The notes: generated by a model from the sequence alone, not told the origin. A DNA stretch of 64,000 nucleotides from Mucilaginibacter sabulilitoris (GCF_034262375.1 NZ_CP139558.1:2542001-2606000), one strand, 5' to 3'. Shown: positions 8,434-16,895, counted from the stretch's first letter. Numbers and translations: made by a program.

Positions 8434-9732
8434 TTAAGCAGGCACAAGTTTCATATTTAATTCAAGGGCGAGTCTTTCTAATCGCCTTTGTTTCTGTTCT
8501 TTAAGAATGTTCTCATACGAGTGAAGGCCCTTCTCTACAAAGTCGGCGCCTTTTACGATTAAACGCCAGTATTGAGCAGCCAGTTTTCTGGCTGTAGCTT
8601 TAATAGCTATCGCGGGGCCTTTTCTACCCCTTAATCTTCTTGCAAATGAACCCCAGCCGATATACTTGCTGTTCAATAATCCATGGGCCATCTGTTTGAA
8701 TATTTGCCCAACGGTCGGCTTACCCTTGCTTTTACTTTTGTTTTTCTTTCCTGAACGGTCATGCCCCGGCGATAAACCAAGCCAACTGGTGAAATGTTTT
8801 TCACTTGGCCATCGGCTAAGATCCGAACCTACCTCTGTGTATAACTGTAACCAGTTGTAATCTGTAATACCCGGGAGTTTGGTCGCGTCTTTACCATCAA
8901 ATATTTTCAACAAGTGATCCCCCAGATTATCGATATTAGGTTTGTTGTGACGGATCGCTTTGCGTTTCCCGCCGCTTATTCCCGGCGGTAGGCTCTTGTC
9001 CCTGTTGATCCGCTGTAAAACACGATCAATCTGACTGTCGCATTCCTGTATCTGACCCTGATAAAAACCATAGCCCTTATAGGCCTGACCCAAGGCAAAA
9101 AGCCCCTGGGCTGTATAATGGCCCTGCAAGGCCTTCAATACTTCTTCTCCTTTATTCTCCCTGATCTTTTTATGGCACAGTGAAAACAACTTAGCAGGAT
9201 CACGCTCACCCTGCAGTATCGCATCGATCAACGCCATGCCGCTTACTCCATGGACCTGGCTTAATACCTCCGGCAAACGGATATTCATTTCTATCAGTGC
9301 CTTCTGCATGTGTTGAACATGCATGGCCGCACTCCGAAGGTGATCCTCCCGAAGACGCTGATAACTACGCAATTCTTTGATATGCCCCTCTGAAACATAA
9401 CAGCGGTTCAGTAAACCATAGCTATGCAACTGCTGTATCCACTGGCAATCCTTTACATCTGTTTTTCTGCCTGGTAACTGCCGTGTCTGCCGCCCGTCAA
9501 CAAGCCACACATCTAATCCCGCATCCAAAAGAATATCATAAAGCACATACCAGTAAACTCCTGTCGCTTCCATGGCTACCGTACTTACTTTATGCTCCAA
9601 TAAATAATGCTTAAGTGATTCCAGATCACTGGTGAAAGTTTCAAACGAACGAACCGGCTGACTTTCAAGCCCCACGAATAGCTTACGGGCGCCTATATCT
9701 ATGCCCGCTGCATGAAAATGCATCTTTTCCAT
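8434..9732 (-). CDS. IS110-family DEDD transposase (recombinase)
   Basis: 432 residues, apparently intact. The N-terminal RuvC-like DEDD domain has D12 (G-I-D-I-G), E55 (A-M-E-A-T-G), D92 and D95 (T-D-V-K-D). The C-terminal transposase_20 region carries G-L-S-P-G and the serine-containing R-S-G-K-K segment needed for catalysis in this family. IS110 recombinases use a structured bridge RNA transcribed from a non-coding end of the element to choose target and donor sites (established for IS621). Start at 9732 gives MEKMHFHAAG; a second ATG three codons later is equally possible. No frameshift or stop is seen, so it may be active. Confidence 0.93.
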   Translation of the reverse strand: MEKMHFHAAGIDIGARKLFVGLESQPVRSFETFTSDLESLKHYLLEHKVSTVAMEATGVYWYVLYDILLDAGLDVWLVDGRQTRQLPGRKTDVKDCQWIQQLHSYGLLNRCYVSEGHIKELRSYQRLREDHLRSAAMHVQHMQKALIEMNIRLPEVLSQVHGVSGMALIDAILQGERDPAKLFSLCHKKIRENKGEEVLKALQGHYTAQGLFALGQAYKGYGFYQGQIQECDSQIDRVLQRINRDKSLPPGISGGKRKAIRHNKPNIDNLGDHLLKIFDGKDATKLPGITDYNWLQLYTEVGSDLSRWPSEKHFTSWLGLSPGHDRSGKKNKSKSKGKPTVGQIFKQMAHGLLNSKYIGWGSFARRLRGRKGPAIAIKATARKLAAQYWRLIVKGADFVEKGLHSYENILKEQKQRRLERLALELNMKLVPA

Positions 9733-9917
9733 CCTTATATCCTTTTTTAAGAAGCCGTGCCCGAAGGAGTTTAAAGAAAAGACAGGCTACCCATCGGACA
9801 AATCACTCTTGTAAGGATCGTACCATACCTTCAGACTCTATACTTCAGAACCATACTCAGCAACAGGCAATAAGCACTATAACTTGATCTGACACACTGC
9901 ACGGCTCAGCAAAGCTA
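9733..9917 (-). ncRNA. Candidate bridge RNA region of the IS110 element
   Basis: The region upstream of the transposase start (minus-strand sense) is non-coding, about 185 bases, and its length and position match the bridge-RNA-coding left end of IS110-group elements. I could not fold it or match loops to the target, so this rests on position and family knowledge only. Confidence 0.35.
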
Positions 9918-9965
9918 TGTCATTTCTCCTTCAGAGGCCAAGGATTTAATCACTCAGCATGACAA
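9918..9965. repeat. Palindromic repeat right of the IS110 element
   Basis: Starts TGTCAT and ends ATGACA, with internal CCTT...AAGG pairing and the CTCAGCATGACA end typical of family B. Together with 8352-8426 it brackets the element. Confidence 0.45.
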
Positions 9966-10128
9966 TAAATTAAAATCAACCGTGTTATTTTAACTCGCTC
10001 TCCTCTGGAAATGGTCGGGGTGAGCTCCATGCCAAAAAAGCTTAACACTTTGACGATTTCAGAATAACTATTTTACGGCAAACTTTATTTCTTTGTACTA
10101 CCAGTATAACCTGATTTGTAACATATTT
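9966..10128. promoter_or_regulatory. Upstream region of the fucose operon
   Basis: About 160 AT-rich bases between the repeat flanking the IS element and the mutarotase ATG at 10129. This must contain the operon promoter unless transcription enters from the IS element. A TATTTCTTTG stretch at about 10086-10095 resembles the Bacteroidota -7 box (TAnnTTTG), but I cannot assign it firmly. Confidence 0.3.
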
Positions 10129-10461
10129 ATGGGCCACAGATATTGTTTAACACTTGACTTGGTTGATGACGAAACCTTAATTACCGAATACGAAAAATAT
10201 CACGAGGCTATATGGCCCGAAATACAGGAAAGCATTGTAGGTTCGGGCGTTACCAACATGGAAATATACCGTTTTGGCGTGCGTTTGTGCATGATCATGG
10301 AAACCAATGATAGTTTCAGCTTTGAAAAAAAGGCCGCTGCTGATGCTACCAATAAAAAAGTGCAGGAGTGGGAAACCCTGATGTGGAAATACCAGCAGCC
10401 GGTAAAGGGCGCGCTTAAAGGCGAGAAGTGGGTTCTGATGGATAAAATATTTGCTTTGTAA
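10129..10461 (+). CDS. RhaM-family mutarotase, probably acting on L-fucose
   Basis: 110 residues from the ATG at 10129 (G-H-R-Y-C-L-T-L-D-L-V-D-D); an ATG 12 codons upstream gives a non-conserved extension and was rejected. The sequence fits the L-rhamnose mutarotase family: Y-H-E-A-I-W-P-E-I corresponds to the conserved H-x-x-I-W-P-E segment with the catalytic histidine, followed by N-M-E-I-Y-R-F. It interconverts alpha and beta anomers of a 6-deoxyhexose. Position at the head of an L-fucose operon, 23 bp before the fucosidase gene, points to L-fucose rather than L-rhamnose. It differs from the FucU/RbsD-type fucose mutarotase. Cytoplasmic. Confidence 0.8.
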   Translation: MGHRYCLTLDLVDDETLITEYEKYHEAIWPEIQESIVGSGVTNMEIYRFGVRLCMIMETNDSFSFEKKAAADATNKKVQEWETLMWKYQQPVKGALKGEKWVLMDKIFAL

Positions 10462-10484
10462 CCAATTACCAACTAAATAAAATT

Positions 10485-11846
10485 ATGCTTAGAAGAACTC
10501 AATTACTATTAGCACTGGCGCTGTTGATCGTCTCACCGGTACTGGCTCAAAAAATGATAGGCAACGAAACCGATGCACAAAAAGAAAAACGTATGGAGTG
10601 GTGGAAAGACGACCGCTTTGGCATGTTCATTCACTGGGGATTGTATTCAGGCGCGGCGCGGCACGAGTGGGTAAAGCATAATGAAAAAATAGATAACGCG
10701 GGTTACCAGAAATATTTCGACCAGTTTAACCCCGATTTGTTCGATCCGCAAAAATGGGCAGCGCAAGCCAAGGCAGCGGGGATGAAGTACGCGGTATTAA
10801 CCACCAAGCACCATGAAGGTTTTTGCCTGTTCGACTCTAAATATACCGATTACAAAGCGCCCAACACCCAAGCCAAACGTGATCTGGTGCGCGAGTATGT
10901 AAATGCTTTCCGTGCACAGGGCTTAAAAATTGGGTTTTATTATTCACTGCTCGACTGGCACCACCCTGATTATACCATCGATGAAATTCACCCGCAGTCG
11001 CCTAAAGATAAAAGCGATGCCTCTTATGCAGCATTGAACAAGAACCGCGATATGGCCAAGTACCGCCAGTACATGCGCGATCAGATCACCGAACTGTTAA
11101 CCAAGTACGGTAAAATAGATATCCTTTGGCTTGATTTTTCATTTCCCCGTGCAGATGGTCATGGAAAAGGAAAGGACGAATGGGGTTCTGTTGAATTGCT
11201 AAAACTGATCAGGAAATTGCAGCCCGGTATCATTGTAGATAACCGTCTTAACCTGGAAGAATATAAAGACGGCGCTGATTTTGAAACCCCCGAGCAGGTA
11301 AGTACAAAGGAGTTGTTAAAATACCGGGGCAAAACCTGGGAAACTTGTCAGACGTTTTCAGGCTCATGGGGCTACTATCGCGACGAGAATACCTGGAAAA
11401 CACACCGCCAGCTGCTCGATCTGTTAATTACATCAACAAGTAATGGCGGCAACCTGATACTAAATGTTGGACCAACGGCACGAGGTGAGTTTGACTACAG
11501 GGCAACCCGCGCGCTGGACAGCCTTAGCCATTGGATGCATGCTAACAGCACAGCCATTTATAACTGTACTTATGCACCCGATACTTACAAGGCACCGGAT
11601 AGTTCAAAGCTTACTTATAACCAAACTACAAAGCGCTTATATGTACACCTGTATAATTACCCTAACACCGGCAAACTAATTTTACCCGGATACAATGGTA
11701 AAATTAGTTACGCGCAGTTTTTGAATGATCATTCAGAACTTTTGTATAAGCCATCGGCTTCAAATACCGAAGATCTGGTGCTAACGCTGCCGGCCAAAAA
11801 GCCCGATTACGAGATACCGGTAATTGAGCTAACACTTACAAATTAG
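10485..11846 (+). CDS. Alpha-L-fucosidase, GH29
   Basis: 453 residues with a signal peptide (MLRRTQLLLALALLIVSPVLAQ, cleavage near residue 21). GH29 hallmarks: W-W-K-D-D-R-F-G-M-F-I-H-W-G near 39-52, T-K-H-H-E-G-F near 107-113, Y-Y-S-L-L-D-W-H near 152-159 and the nucleophile D217 in I-L-W-L-D-F. The C-terminal beta-sandwich is short. It removes terminal alpha-L-fucose from glycans in the periplasm or at the surface, feeding the enzymes encoded downstream. The acid/base glutamate cannot be fixed by eye in this family. Second gene of the operon. Confidence 0.93.
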   Translation: MLRRTQLLLALALLIVSPVLAQKMIGNETDAQKEKRMEWWKDDRFGMFIHWGLYSGAARHEWVKHNEKIDNAGYQKYFDQFNPDLFDPQKWAAQAKAAGMKYAVLTTKHHEGFCLFDSKYTDYKAPNTQAKRDLVREYVNAFRAQGLKIGFYYSLLDWHHPDYTIDEIHPQSPKDKSDASYAALNKNRDMAKYRQYMRDQITELLTKYGKIDILWLDFSFPRADGHGKGKDEWGSVELLKLIRKLQPGIIVDNRLNLEEYKDGADFETPEQVSTKELLKYRGKTWETCQTFSGSWGYYRDENTWKTHRQLLDLLITSTSNGGNLILNVGPTARGEFDYRATRALDSLSHWMHANSTAIYNCTYAPDTYKAPDSSKLTYNQTTKRLYVHLYNYPNTGKLILPGYNGKISYAQFLNDHSELLYKPSASNTEDLVLTLPAKKPDYEIPVIELTLTN

Positions 11847-11882
11847 CATAAAACGAATATAGATAATAAGGACTTATAAATA

Positions 11883-13544
11883 ATGTCAGCACAAAAGGAA
11901 ACGTTTTTAAGGATACACCCGCATGATAACGTGCTGGTAGCCCTTCAAGATTTGGAACAGGGAACAGTGATCAATTTTGAGGGTAATACTTTTACCCTGG
12001 TCGATCGCATAGCCGCCAAGCATAAATTCGCCATAAACGAATTAAAAACCGGGCAGGAGATATACATGTACGGGGTACTGGTAGGTAAAACAACCAGCAC
12101 TATACCACGGGGCGGCCTGCTGAGCACACAAAATGTACACCATGCATCAGATGGTTTTCATTTAGGCGAACGTAAGCTCAACTGGCATCAGCCCGATACT
12201 GCAAACTTCGAAAGTAAAACATTCAATGGCTATCACCGGGCTGATGGGTCGGTAGGAACGGCAAATTACTGGATTGTAGTGCCGCTTGTATTTTGCGAAA
12301 ACCGTAACATCAATGTGCTGAAAGAAGCCCTAGTTGATAAGCTTGGCTACAAAAAAGCTAAAAGTTACGAGGGCGATGTAGAGCAATTGGTAGAGCTCTA
12401 CCAGGCGGGCAAATCGGTAGAAGAGATATTGAATGCCGATATCCAGGCTTCGGCAGAAAAGGCGGATTCAAAACGCCTATTTAAAAACATAGATGGTATT
12501 AAGTTTCTAAACCACAGCATGGGCTGTGGCGGAACCAAAGACGATTCTGACGCGCTTTGCGGTTTAATTGCTGGCTACATTACACACCCCAACGTAGCGG
12601 GGGCGACCGTATTAAGTTTAGGCTGCCAGCATGCGCAGGTGAGTATTTTACAGGCCGAGATTGCCAAACGTGACCCGTCTTTCAATAAACCTATGGTGGT
12701 GCTGGAACAGCAAAAGGTAGGCACCGAAAGCGAACTGCTAAAACAGGCCCTTAAACAAACCTTTGCAGGTCTGGTACAAGCCAACCAAAACCAGCGCCAG
12801 CCTGCACCTTTGTCAAAACTTTGCATTGGTATGGAGTGCGGTGGCTCTGACGGTTTTTCGGGTATTTCGGCAAACCCGGCTTTGGGGTATGTGTCTGACC
12901 TGTTGGTAACCATGGGTGGCTCAGTAATTCTGGCAGAGTTTCCGGAACTGTGCGGTGTAGAACAGGAACTGAGCGATCGTTGTATTGACGAGGAAACCGC
13001 TAATCGCTTTATGCATTTAATGACCACCTATAATGCCAAAGCTGAGGCCGATGGTTCCGGCTTTTACGCTAATCCATCACCTGGCAATATCAGGGATGGT
13101 TTAATTACAGATGCCATTAAATCGGCAGGCGCGGCAAAAAAGGGTGGTAACTCGCCTGTAGCTGCTGTATTGGATTATCCCGAAAAGGTAACCAAACCAG
13201 GCCTTAACCTGCTTTGCACACCCGGCAGCGATGTAGAAAGCACTACCGCCGAGGTAGGCTCCGGCGCTAACATAGTTTTGTTTACCACAGGTTTGGGTAC
13301 GCCAACAGGTAATCCTATTACTCCGGTAGTAAAATTATCAACTAATACTGCTATGTTTGAGCGCATGCCCGACATTATCGATATCAATTGCGGTACCATT
13401 ATAGAGGGCAGCGAAACAATTCAGCAGGCCGGTGAACGTATTTTGAATTATGTGATACAACTGGCCAGTGGCGAAGTTGAACCCAAAGCGGTAAAATTAG
13501 GCCAGGATGATTTTATACCCTGGAAGCGGGGGGTATCGTTATAA
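11883..13544 (+). CDS. UxaA-family sugar-acid dehydratase (altronate dehydratase-like), probable L-fuconate dehydratase
   Basis: 553 residues. About 1-95 is the SAF-like N-terminal domain (R-I-H-P-H-D-N-V-L-V-A-L start). About 115-553 is the GD_AH_C catalytic region with conserved H-S-M-G-C-G-G-T-K-D-D near 209-219, L-G-C-Q-H near 247-251 and M-E-C-G-G-S-D near 318-324; the cysteines are candidate metal ligands. Altronate and galactarate dehydratases of this family dehydrate sugar acids in an iron- or manganese-dependent reaction. Here it sits between the fucosidase and the SDR/FAH/lactonase genes, so the likely substrate is L-fuconate. The usual enolase-family FucD is absent. The Campylobacter jejuni fucose locus also carries UxaA-type genes, which supports this reading. 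Substrate is inference. Confidence 0.85.
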   Translation: MSAQKETFLRIHPHDNVLVALQDLEQGTVINFEGNTFTLVDRIAAKHKFAINELKTGQEIYMYGVLVGKTTSTIPRGGLLSTQNVHHASDGFHLGERKLNWHQPDTANFESKTFNGYHRADGSVGTANYWIVVPLVFCENRNINVLKEALVDKLGYKKAKSYEGDVEQLVELYQAGKSVEEILNADIQASAEKADSKRLFKNIDGIKFLNHSMGCGGTKDDSDALCGLIAGYITHPNVAGATVLSLGCQHAQVSILQAEIAKRDPSFNKPMVVLEQQKVGTESELLKQALKQTFAGLVQANQNQRQPAPLSKLCIGMECGGSDGFSGISANPALGYVSDLLVTMGGSVILAEFPELCGVEQELSDRCIDEETANRFMHLMTTYNAKAEADGSGFYANPSPGNIRDGLITDAIKSAGAAKKGGNSPVAAVLDYPEKVTKPGLNLLCTPGSDVESTTAEVGSGANIVLFTTGLGTPTGNPITPVVKLSTNTAMFERMPDIIDINCGTIIEGSETIQQAGERILNYVIQLASGEVEPKAVKLGQDDFIPWKRGVSL

Positions 13545-13568
13545 AAAAGAGTAACTGTAAAAACAGGG

Positions 13569-13642
13569 TGTCATGCTGAGCCTGTCGAAGCATGGTGGGC
13601 AATAACCTCTCCGCGCAAGTCTTCGACAAGCTCAGACTGACT
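13569..13642. repeat. Dispersed palindromic repeat, family B, inside the fucose operon
   Basis: GTCATGCTGAGCCTGTCGAAG at the left pairs with CTTCGACAAGCTCAGACTGAC at the right (about 18 of 21 positions), with a 30-base interior. It lies between the UxaA-like and SDR genes. Confidence 0.65.
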
Positions 13643-13670
13643 ACCCCTCTTTTAACAGTCAAGTATATAA

Positions 13671-13733
13671 TTCCTCTTTCCGGCGCAGCCGGAGAGCGGG
13701 GTGTCAGGCGAAGCGATGACAAGGTGAGTCGAT
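13671..13733 (+). repeat. Dispersed palindromic repeat, family A copy 2
   Basis: CCTCTTTCCGGCGCAGCCGGAGAGCGGGG then GGCGAAGCGATGACAAGGTGAGTCGA. It shares the GCGAAGCG...GTGAGTCGA tail with the other family-A copies. Together with the family-B unit it fills the 222-bp gap within the operon. Confidence 0.6.
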
Positions 13734-13766
13734 TTACCGAACGAAACGAAATAAATAGAAGCTAAC

Positions 13767-14531
13767 ATGTTTAAATTAACCAATAAGTCGGTAGTGATTA
13801 CAGGCGGAGGCAGCGGGATAGGCAAGGCCATGTCTGTATTGTTCGCGCAGCAGGGCGCTACCGTAAATATCATCGAACTAAACGATAAAGCAGCGGCTGA
13901 AACTGTAAGTGAAATTGAAGCAGCCGGCGGCAAAGCGACAGGTTATGCCTGTGATGTAAGCAACCAGCAACAGGTTATTGATACTTTTAATAAGATAGGT
14001 AAAATTGATATCCTGATCAACAACGCGGGCATAGCCCACATTGGTAGGGCCGATAACACCAGCACCGAGGATTTTGAACGGGTGTTTAATGTGAACGTAA
14101 AAGGCGCTTATAACTGTCTCTTCGCGGTTATTCCAATATTTAAAACTAACGGCGGTGGGGTAATATTAAATACAGCATCCATTGCGGCAAGCGTTGGTAT
14201 TACCGACAGGTTTGCCTACTCAACCAGCAAGGGCGCTATTCATGCCATGACACTTTCGGTGGCTCGCGATTACCTGCATGATAACATCAGGTGTAACAGC
14301 ATTTCGCCGGCACGCATCCACACGCCGTTTGTTGATGGGTTTATTGCCAAAAACTATGCCGGTCAGGAAGCTGAGATATTTGATAAACTATCCAAAAGCC
14401 AGCCGATTGGCCGTATGGGTAAATCTGAAGAGGTAGCTGCCCTGGCGCTGTACCTATGCTCAGACGAAGCCGGGTTTATCACCGGCACTGATTACCCTAT
14501 TGATGGCGGATTTATCACATTAAACAACTAA
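13767..14531 (+). CDS. Short-chain dehydrogenase/reductase of L-fucose catabolism
   Basis: 254 residues, classical SDR: cofactor loop T-G-G-G-S-G-I-G near 12-19, an acidic E near residue 38 suggesting NAD preference, N-N-A-G near 87-90, catalytic Ser in N-T-A-S and Tyr/Lys in Y-S-T-S-K near 150. The C-terminus T-D-Y-P-I-D-G-G is standard. In the non-phosphorylated pathway two oxidations are needed: L-fucose to the lactone, and 2-keto-3-deoxy-L-fuconate to the 2,4-diketo acid. Only this one dehydrogenase is in the operon, so it carries out one of the two steps, or perhaps both. The step cannot be settled from sequence. Confidence 0.85.
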   Translation: MFKLTNKSVVITGGGSGIGKAMSVLFAQQGATVNIIELNDKAAAETVSEIEAAGGKATGYACDVSNQQQVIDTFNKIGKIDILINNAGIAHIGRADNTSTEDFERVFNVNVKGAYNCLFAVIPIFKTNGGGVILNTASIAASVGITDRFAYSTSKGAIHAMTLSVARDYLHDNIRCNSISPARIHTPFVDGFIAKNYAGQEAEIFDKLSKSQPIGRMGKSEEVAALALYLCSDEAGFITGTDYPIDGGFITLNN

Positions 14532-14537
14532 GTAAAT

Positions 14538-14622
14538 TGTACGTTTTACGTTATAGGTTGTACGTTTAAATGATATAACTATACCAAAACAACAAAAACG
14601 TATTACGTACCACGTAAAACAT
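14538..14622. repeat. Imperfect inverted repeat between the SDR and FAH-family genes
   Basis: TGTACGTTTTACGTTATAGGTTGTACGTTT at 14538-14568 is an imperfect reverse complement of AAAACGTATTACGTACCACGTAAAACAT at 14595-14622. TACGT is reiterated in both arms. It could be a dispersed repeat or an mRNA-stabilising hairpin inside the operon. Confidence 0.45.
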
Positions 14623-14649
14623 ATCACCTAAAAAACAACACTACGCAAT

Positions 14650-15495
14650 ATGAAACTTATACGATTTGGAGCTAACGGACAGGAAAAACCAGGAGTGGTC
14701 CTTAACGATAAAAAATATGATGTATCTGCCTTTGGCGAAGACTATACTGAACAGTTTTTTGAAACTGATGGCGTAGCACGCCTGGCAGCTTTTATTAAAG
14801 ACAAACAACTGCCTGAAGTTGCTGATGACGTACGTTTAGGAAGCCCTATCGTTCGTCCTTCAAAAATTGTGTGCATCGGTTTAAACTATGCCGATCACGC
14901 TAAGGAAACCAATGCACCCCTGCCACCTGAGCCGGTAATATTTATGAAGGCCTCCACCGCAATTGTTGGCCCGAATGATAATATCGTAATCCCTAAAAAT
15001 TCAGTTAAAACTGATTGGGAAGTGGAGCTGGCCGTAGTGATAGGCAAAAAAGCATCTTATGTTGATGAAGCTACCGCTATGGATTACGTAGCCGGCTATG
15101 TATTGCATAATGACGTGTCAGAGCGCGAATTTCAGCTGGAACGTAATGGTACCTGGGATAAGGGAAAAGGTTGTGATACTTTTGCTCCGCTTGGTCCGTT
15201 TTTGGCTACACCCGATGAAATTGCCGATCCACATAACCTGCGCTTGTGGCTTAAGGTAAACGGGCAACTTTTGCAGGATGGTACCACCGCCAACTTTATT
15301 TTTAACCTGCCGCATTTAATATCATATACCAGCCAGTTCATGACCTTGCTGCCCGGCGACATTATTTCTACAGGTACGCCTGCCGGTGTTGGTTTGGGTA
15401 TGAAACCTCCATTTTATTTGAAACCGGGCGATGTGGTTGAATTGGGCATCGATGGTCTGGGCGAATCGAAACAAAACGTTGTAGCTTATGCCTAA
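14650..15495 (+). CDS. Fumarylacetoacetate hydrolase family protein, probable 2,4-diketo-3-deoxy-L-fuconate hydrolase
   Basis: 281 residues with an N-terminal domain (about 1-70) and the FAH catalytic domain: I-V-C-I-G-L-N-Y-A-D-H-A near 75-86, metal-binding acidic residues in D-W-E-V-E-L-A-V-V-I-G near 121-131 and N-D-V-S-E-R-E near 155-161, then G-T-P-A-G-V-G near 243-249. Members in deoxysugar loci cleave 2,4-diketo-3-deoxy-L-fuconate to pyruvate and L-lactate. The next gene overlaps it by 8 bp, showing cotranscription and probable translational coupling. Cytoplasmic. Confidence 0.85.
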   Translation: MKLIRFGANGQEKPGVVLNDKKYDVSAFGEDYTEQFFETDGVARLAAFIKDKQLPEVADDVRLGSPIVRPSKIVCIGLNYADHAKETNAPLPPEPVIFMKASTAIVGPNDNIVIPKNSVKTDWEVELAVVIGKKASYVDEATAMDYVAGYVLHNDVSEREFQLERNGTWDKGKGCDTFAPLGPFLATPDEIADPHNLRLWLKVNGQLLQDGTTANFIFNLPHLISYTSQFMTLLPGDIISTGTPAGVGLGMKPPFYLKPGDVVELGIDGLGESKQNVVAYA

Positions 15496-16318
15496 AATTG
15501 ATGCGCACCAGCATTTCTGGATATTTGATCCGGTTCGCGACAGCTGGATCAATGATGATATGCTGGCCATAAAACGTGACTTTTCGCCTGCCGACCTGTT
15601 ACCTGTATTGCAGCAAAACGGCATCGATGGCTGCGTGTCTGTACAGGCCAGTCAGTCGGACGAGGAAACTTTGTTTTTACTGGAGCACGCCGCTCAAAAC
15701 GCTTTTATTAAGGGAGTGGTAGGCTGGGTTGATCTTAAAGCCGATGATCTGGAAGCGCAGCTGGAGCAGTATAAACAATACAGCAAGCTTAAAGGGTTCA
15801 GGCATGTATTACAGTCGGAGCCTGATGATCAGTATATGCTGCAGCCACAGTTTAAAAAAGGCATAGCCAGTTTACAAAAATATGGTTATACCTATGATAT
15901 ACTGATCTATCCGCAACATTTGCCTTATGCCGAGGTATTGGTTGGGGCATTTCCCGATCAGAAATTTGTGGTCGATCATTTGGCAAAACCACACATTAAA
16001 GATCAGCAAATAAGCCAGTGGCAAAAAGATATGGAAACATTGGCCAAACATCCGAATGTATGTTGCAAAATATCGGGTATGCTTACCGAGGCCGACTGGA
16101 AGGCCTGGAAAAGAGACGACTTTACGCCTTATCTGGACGTGGTATTCAACGCCTTTGGTATTAACCGGGTAATGTTTGGGTCCGACTGGCCCGTATGTCT
16201 GGTGGCCGGAGGCTATGAAGGCACCATGCAGGTAGTGAATAATTACTGCTCAAAGTTATCGGCCACAGAACAGGAATTGTTTTGGGGTAATAATGCTACA
16301 ATTTTTTATAATTTATAA
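15488..16318 (+). CDS. Amidohydrolase-2 family lactonase, probable L-fuconolactonase
   Basis: 276 residues. Starts with I-D-A-H-Q-H-F-W, the H-x-H signature of the cog3618/amidohydrolase_2 group to which L-fucono-1,5-lactonases belong. Other conserved parts are the K-G-F-R-H segment near 112, V-D-H-L-A-K-P near 161-167 and F-G-S-D-W-P near 229-234 (catalytic Asp). It opens the lactone made by fucose dehydrogenase to L-fuconate. Last gene of the operon, overlapping the FAH-family gene by 8 bp and followed by a strong terminator. Confidence 0.87.
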   Translation: MPKIDAHQHFWIFDPVRDSWINDDMLAIKRDFSPADLLPVLQQNGIDGCVSVQASQSDEETLFLLEHAAQNAFIKGVVGWVDLKADDLEAQLEQYKQYSKLKGFRHVLQSEPDDQYMLQPQFKKGIASLQKYGYTYDILIYPQHLPYAEVLVGAFPDQKFVVDHLAKPHIKDQQISQWQKDMETLAKHPNVCCKISGMLTEADWKAWKRDDFTPYLDVVFNAFGINRVMFGSDWPVCLVAGGYEGTMQVVNNYCSKLSATEQELFWGNNATIFYNL

Positions 16319-16694
16319 TTTGCAGTATCTCAATATGATAGCATTTGCTATCGTATTGAGATTTTTAATAAATTCTCGTATAACGCAAAAATTCAGGCTC
16401 CGCGTTAAAAAGATTTAGCCTATCCATACTTATCGGTTAGTTTTAACCGGAACCCGCTTTTGTTCCTCGTAGTTTGCATTACTTTTGAAACCCGCTGCCG
16501 GCACATCCCCTTCAGCTAACAGGCGGATTATTTATGATTCAGATCATAATATAAATAATAAATTAACGTCAATATAAATTATGGCACGTATTTAGCTACA
16601 TCATTTATGATGGCTGTTTAGTAACATATGCCGGGTGTTAAAATGCTCTGTTTGTTACTGTTAATGCCTTCATTTAAATTTATCAAAAAAAGTC
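16319..16694. other. Intergenic region after the fucose operon
   Basis: The first 50 bases hold the operon terminator (16328-16367). The rest, about 325 bases of AT-rich DNA, shows no ORF, repeat or RNA structure that I can support. It presumably carries the promoter of the small gene at 16695. Confidence 0.5.
16328..16367 (+). terminator. Rho-independent terminator of the fucose operon
   Basis: TCTCAATATGATAG pairs with CTATCGTATTGAGA (13 of 14) around a 6-base loop, followed by TTTTTAAT, 10 bases past the lactonase stop codon. Confidence 0.85.
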
Positions 16695-16895
16695 ATGTAT
16701 ATTATTTTATTAGAAATTACCGCCCTGCTTGCTGTAATTCTTCTGCCTGTGTTAGTAGTAAAGAAAAAATTCAGGAAAAGATCAAAACCGGCTTATAAGA
16801 TTGATACCAATACTGAATATGCCCGTTATGCGATAAACGAAGATGGGTTTCTGGAAGAAATTAATGTAAGCAACTTATCAAAACACAAACATTAG
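16695..16895 (+). CDS. Small single-pass membrane protein (hypothetical)
   Basis: 66 residues: a hydrophobic helix at about 2-22, a basic patch K-K-K-F-R-K-R-S-K at 23-31 (stop-transfer, cytoplasmic side) and a polar tail with an acidic N-E-D-G-F-L-E-E segment and His/Lys-rich end. The topology looks designed, and a good terminator follows 17 bases later, both favouring a real gene. An A-rich leader (AAAAAAAGTC) precedes the ATG. No family recognised. Confidence 0.55.
   Translation: MYIILLEITALLAVILLPVLVVKKKFRKRSKPAYKIDTNTEYARYAINEDGFLEEINVSNLSKHKH

Larger units (their letters stand above)
8427..9917 (-). mobile_element. IS110-family insertion sequence (ends approximate)
   Basis: The element is defined by an intact DEDD transposase, a very short 3' flank and about 185 bases of non-coding DNA upstream of it. 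IS110 elements lack classical terminal inverted repeats and usually target duplications, so the limits given are the outer edges left by the flanking palindromic repeats (8352-8426 on one side, 9918-9965 on the other). Insertion into REP-like palindromes is known for this family (for example IS621). Confidence 0.7.

Noticed and set aside
13513..13933. Minus-strand frames opposite the UxaA-like/SDR junction
   Set aside because: Antisense to real genes and repeats; composition reflects the repeats.
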